From Adiantum capillus-veneris (taxonomy: Eukaryota > Streptophyta > Polypodiopsida > Polypodiales > Pteridaceae), in contig CM043942.1 of assembly GCA_014529385.2 (NCBI GenBank), positions 48,778,244 to 48,838,243 on the forward strand: a DNA stretch of 60,000 nt, in the 5' to 3' direction. This document shows positions 58,592-60,000 of this stretch, one piece after another; positions within the stretch are counted from its first letter, which is position 1, and every line of letters begins with the position of its first letter. The translations under genes and the position numbers were made by a program. The notes beneath the pieces were generated by a model that was not told where the DNA came from, did no database searches, and worked only from the letters and a program-made list of their open reading frames with translations.

Positions 58592-60000
58592 ATGGCATCT
58601 TCTCACAGTGAGACTCTTTACAACATAAAGAAGCTGGATGGCACAAACTTTCCATTCTGGAAGAAGCAGATTTGGCAGGTTTTGGTGCAGAAAAAACAAG
58701 TGAAGCCACTGAAGCTCAAAGGGGAGAGACCAGAATTTATGGCTCAAGATGAGTGGGAAGAGCTTGACGAGTTAGCTTGTTCCACAATCATGCTGACACT
58801 GGCAGAAAATGTTTACTTCAACGTAGCAGAAGAGACTACAGCGTATGGCGTATGGCAAAAGCTATGTGATATGTACGAGAAACAAAGTGCTGCTTCTCAG
58901 ATTTACTGGCTCAAGAAATTGGTGGATTTGAAGATGAAGGAAGGGACAGCCATGTCAAATCATCTGAATGAATTTCACTCAATTTTCAGCCAGTTAACAG
59001 CACAAGAGATAGTCTTTCCAGATTCAGTGAAGGCTATGTTTCTCTTAATCACTTTGCCAGACAGTTGGGATACTTTTCGTACAGCGTTAAGTAATTCTGT
59101 CGCACCAGAAGGTCTTACGAGTGCCAATGTAGAAGGCAGCTTGCTCACAGAGGAAGTGAACAGGAAGAACATTGACAAAGGCAAAGGCGATAGTGCTTTG
59201 GTCGTTCGAGGGAGACAACAGTTTAAAGAGAAGAAGGGTAAGAAGGCACAAAACCGAAGTAAGTCTCGTGATTCGAAGTCAAAGGATGACATAGAATGCT
59301 ACCATTGTGGCAAGAAGGGTCACATGAAGCGAGATTGTACGAAGTGGAAACAAGAAAAAGGCAAAACAAAGAGTTTTGAGCAAGATGAAAAGAAGAGTTC
59401 AGTGAAAATTGAAGAGGTGAATGTCACAGGATCTGGTTCAGACAGTGATTCTGGTATAGCAGCTGGTGACATCTTCCTTACAAGCAATCTTGATTCTGTT
59501 TTCTTGACTGTAGAAGATGGACATGCTATGAGTGATTGGATTATCGACTCAGGGGCATCTTTACATGTTTCTCCGCACAAAGAGTGGTTTACATCATATG
59601 TGGCTACTAAAGACTATGTCAGACTTGGCAATGAGCAGGTTTGTGACATACTTGGAGTGGGAGATGTGCAGTTGAAGTTTCAGAATGGCTCTTCTTTATG
59701 GCTCAAGAATGTCAGACATGTTCCAGCAATCCGAAAGAGCTTGATTAGTACAGGGAAGTTGGATGATGCGGGTTATGTGACAGTTTTTGGGAACAGCGCT
59801 TGGAAGATCTCCAAAGGTTCGATGACTGTAGCACATGGCAGCAAGTCAGGAACTCTGTACACTTTACATGTTTCAGAGGTTAAAAACCATGTAATTAATG
59901 TGATTGAGCAGCCAAGTGTGTCACTGTGGCATCGTAGGTTGGGACATATGTCAAAAAGAGGAATGGAAATACTTTCTCATTATGGTTATTTGCCTGGCTT
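58592..60000 (+). CDS. copia gag-pol polyprotein, intact as far as seen, runs off the window
   Basis: ATG 58592 (MASSHSETLYNIKKLDGTNF) with no stop over 469 codons to the last base. Gag (UBN2/DUF4219 type), basic spacer (NRSKSRDSKSKDD), zinc knuckle CYHCGKKGHMKRDC (about 59.31 kb), protease WIIDSGASLHVSP (about 59.55 kb), and the start of the integrase zinc domain (LWHRRLGHMSKRGMEILS) at the window end. It is close to copia 1 throughout and keeps the CAG that has become TAG at 48291 in copia 1. RT, RNase H and the 3' LTR must lie to the right. The open frame suggests a younger, possibly autonomous copy. Confidence 0.95.
   Translation, partial: MASSHSETLYNIKKLDGTNFPFWKKQIWQVLVQKKQVKPLKLKGERPEFMAQDEWEELDELACSTIMLTLAENVYFNVAEETTAYGVWQKLCDMYEKQSAASQIYWLKKLVDLKMKEGTAMSNHLNEFHSIFSQLTAQEIVFPDSVKAMFLLITLPDSWDTFRTALSNSVAPEGLTSANVEGSLLTEEVNRKNIDKGKGDSALVVRGRQQFKEKKGKKAQNRSKSRDSKSKDDIECYHCGKKGHMKRDCTKWKQEKGKTKSFEQDEKKSSVKIEEVNVTGSGSDSDSGIAAGDIFLTSNLDSVFLTVEDGHAMSDWIIDSGASLHVSPHKEWFTSYVATKDYVRLGNEQVCDILGVGDVQLKFQNGSSLWLKNVRHVPAIRKSLISTGKLDDAGYVTVFGNSAWKISKGSMTVAHGSKSGTLYTLHVSEVKNHVINVIEQPSVSLWHRRLGHMSKRGMEILSHYGYLPG

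Overview
This window is nuclear DNA from a land plant with a large, repeat-dominated genome. The evidence is plant-type Ty1/copia and Ty3/gypsy retrotransposons, a CACTA (En/Spm-like) DNA transposon, GT..AG introns, TATA-box promoters and a long satellite array. Nothing is prokaryotic in layout. The flavour of the retroelement proteins makes me lean to a seed-free plant such as a fern or lycophyte, but that is a weak inference. Nearly every coding region is old and broken.

Layout. 0-15 kb is mostly non-coding: one unidentified exon (22-315), a possible minus-strand promoter (about 2.46 kb), a decayed gag remnant (3.3-4.2 kb), low-complexity tracts including a roughly 200-bp GA microsatellite (5.38 kb), a 160-bp tandem duplication (9.2 kb) and a small orphan gene with its own TATA box (11.2-11.9 kb). 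15-20 kb is a minus-strand Ty3/gypsy element with integrase, RNase H, RT, protease and the end of gag, all broken. A CACTA element begins at 19,957 inside that gypsy gag. It carries a Tnp2-type transposase (26.4-23.2 kb) and a second TnpA/Transposase_24-like gene (23.1-20.8 kb), both on the minus strand. 26.4-28.2 kb holds a regularly spaced series of the palindrome TCTATCGCGATAGA and a 179-bp almost perfect inverted repeat. 28.6-33.4 kb is a plus-strand gag-protease element with no RT, two protease-like domains and many zinc knuckles. It abuts a truncated second gypsy fragment (33.4-34.7 kb).

35-44 kb holds the most unusual locus. It is a minus-strand multi-exon gene-like unit, now a pseudogene. 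Its 5' exons encode a ParB/DGQHR-like segment followed by a possible degenerate DNA-methyltransferase-like segment. Its 3' part encodes a plant NIF/FCP1-type phosphatase domain with the catalytic aspartates missing. Acidic linker exons, with their flanking introns, have been duplicated. The introns are full of copies of a palindromic repeat.

44.2-57.3 kb is an array of a related palindromic satellite: monomers of about 168 and 130 bp organised as a higher-order unit of about 462 bp. A decayed copia element (45,699-51,234, 192-bp LTRs) sits inside it. A second, related copia (LTR 57,332-57,550) is inserted at its right edge; its gag-pol frame is open from 58,592 to the end of the window, and it is the only apparently intact large gene here. 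The two copias share an unusually long leader with a repeated short hairpin.

No tRNA, rRNA or CRISPR was recognised.
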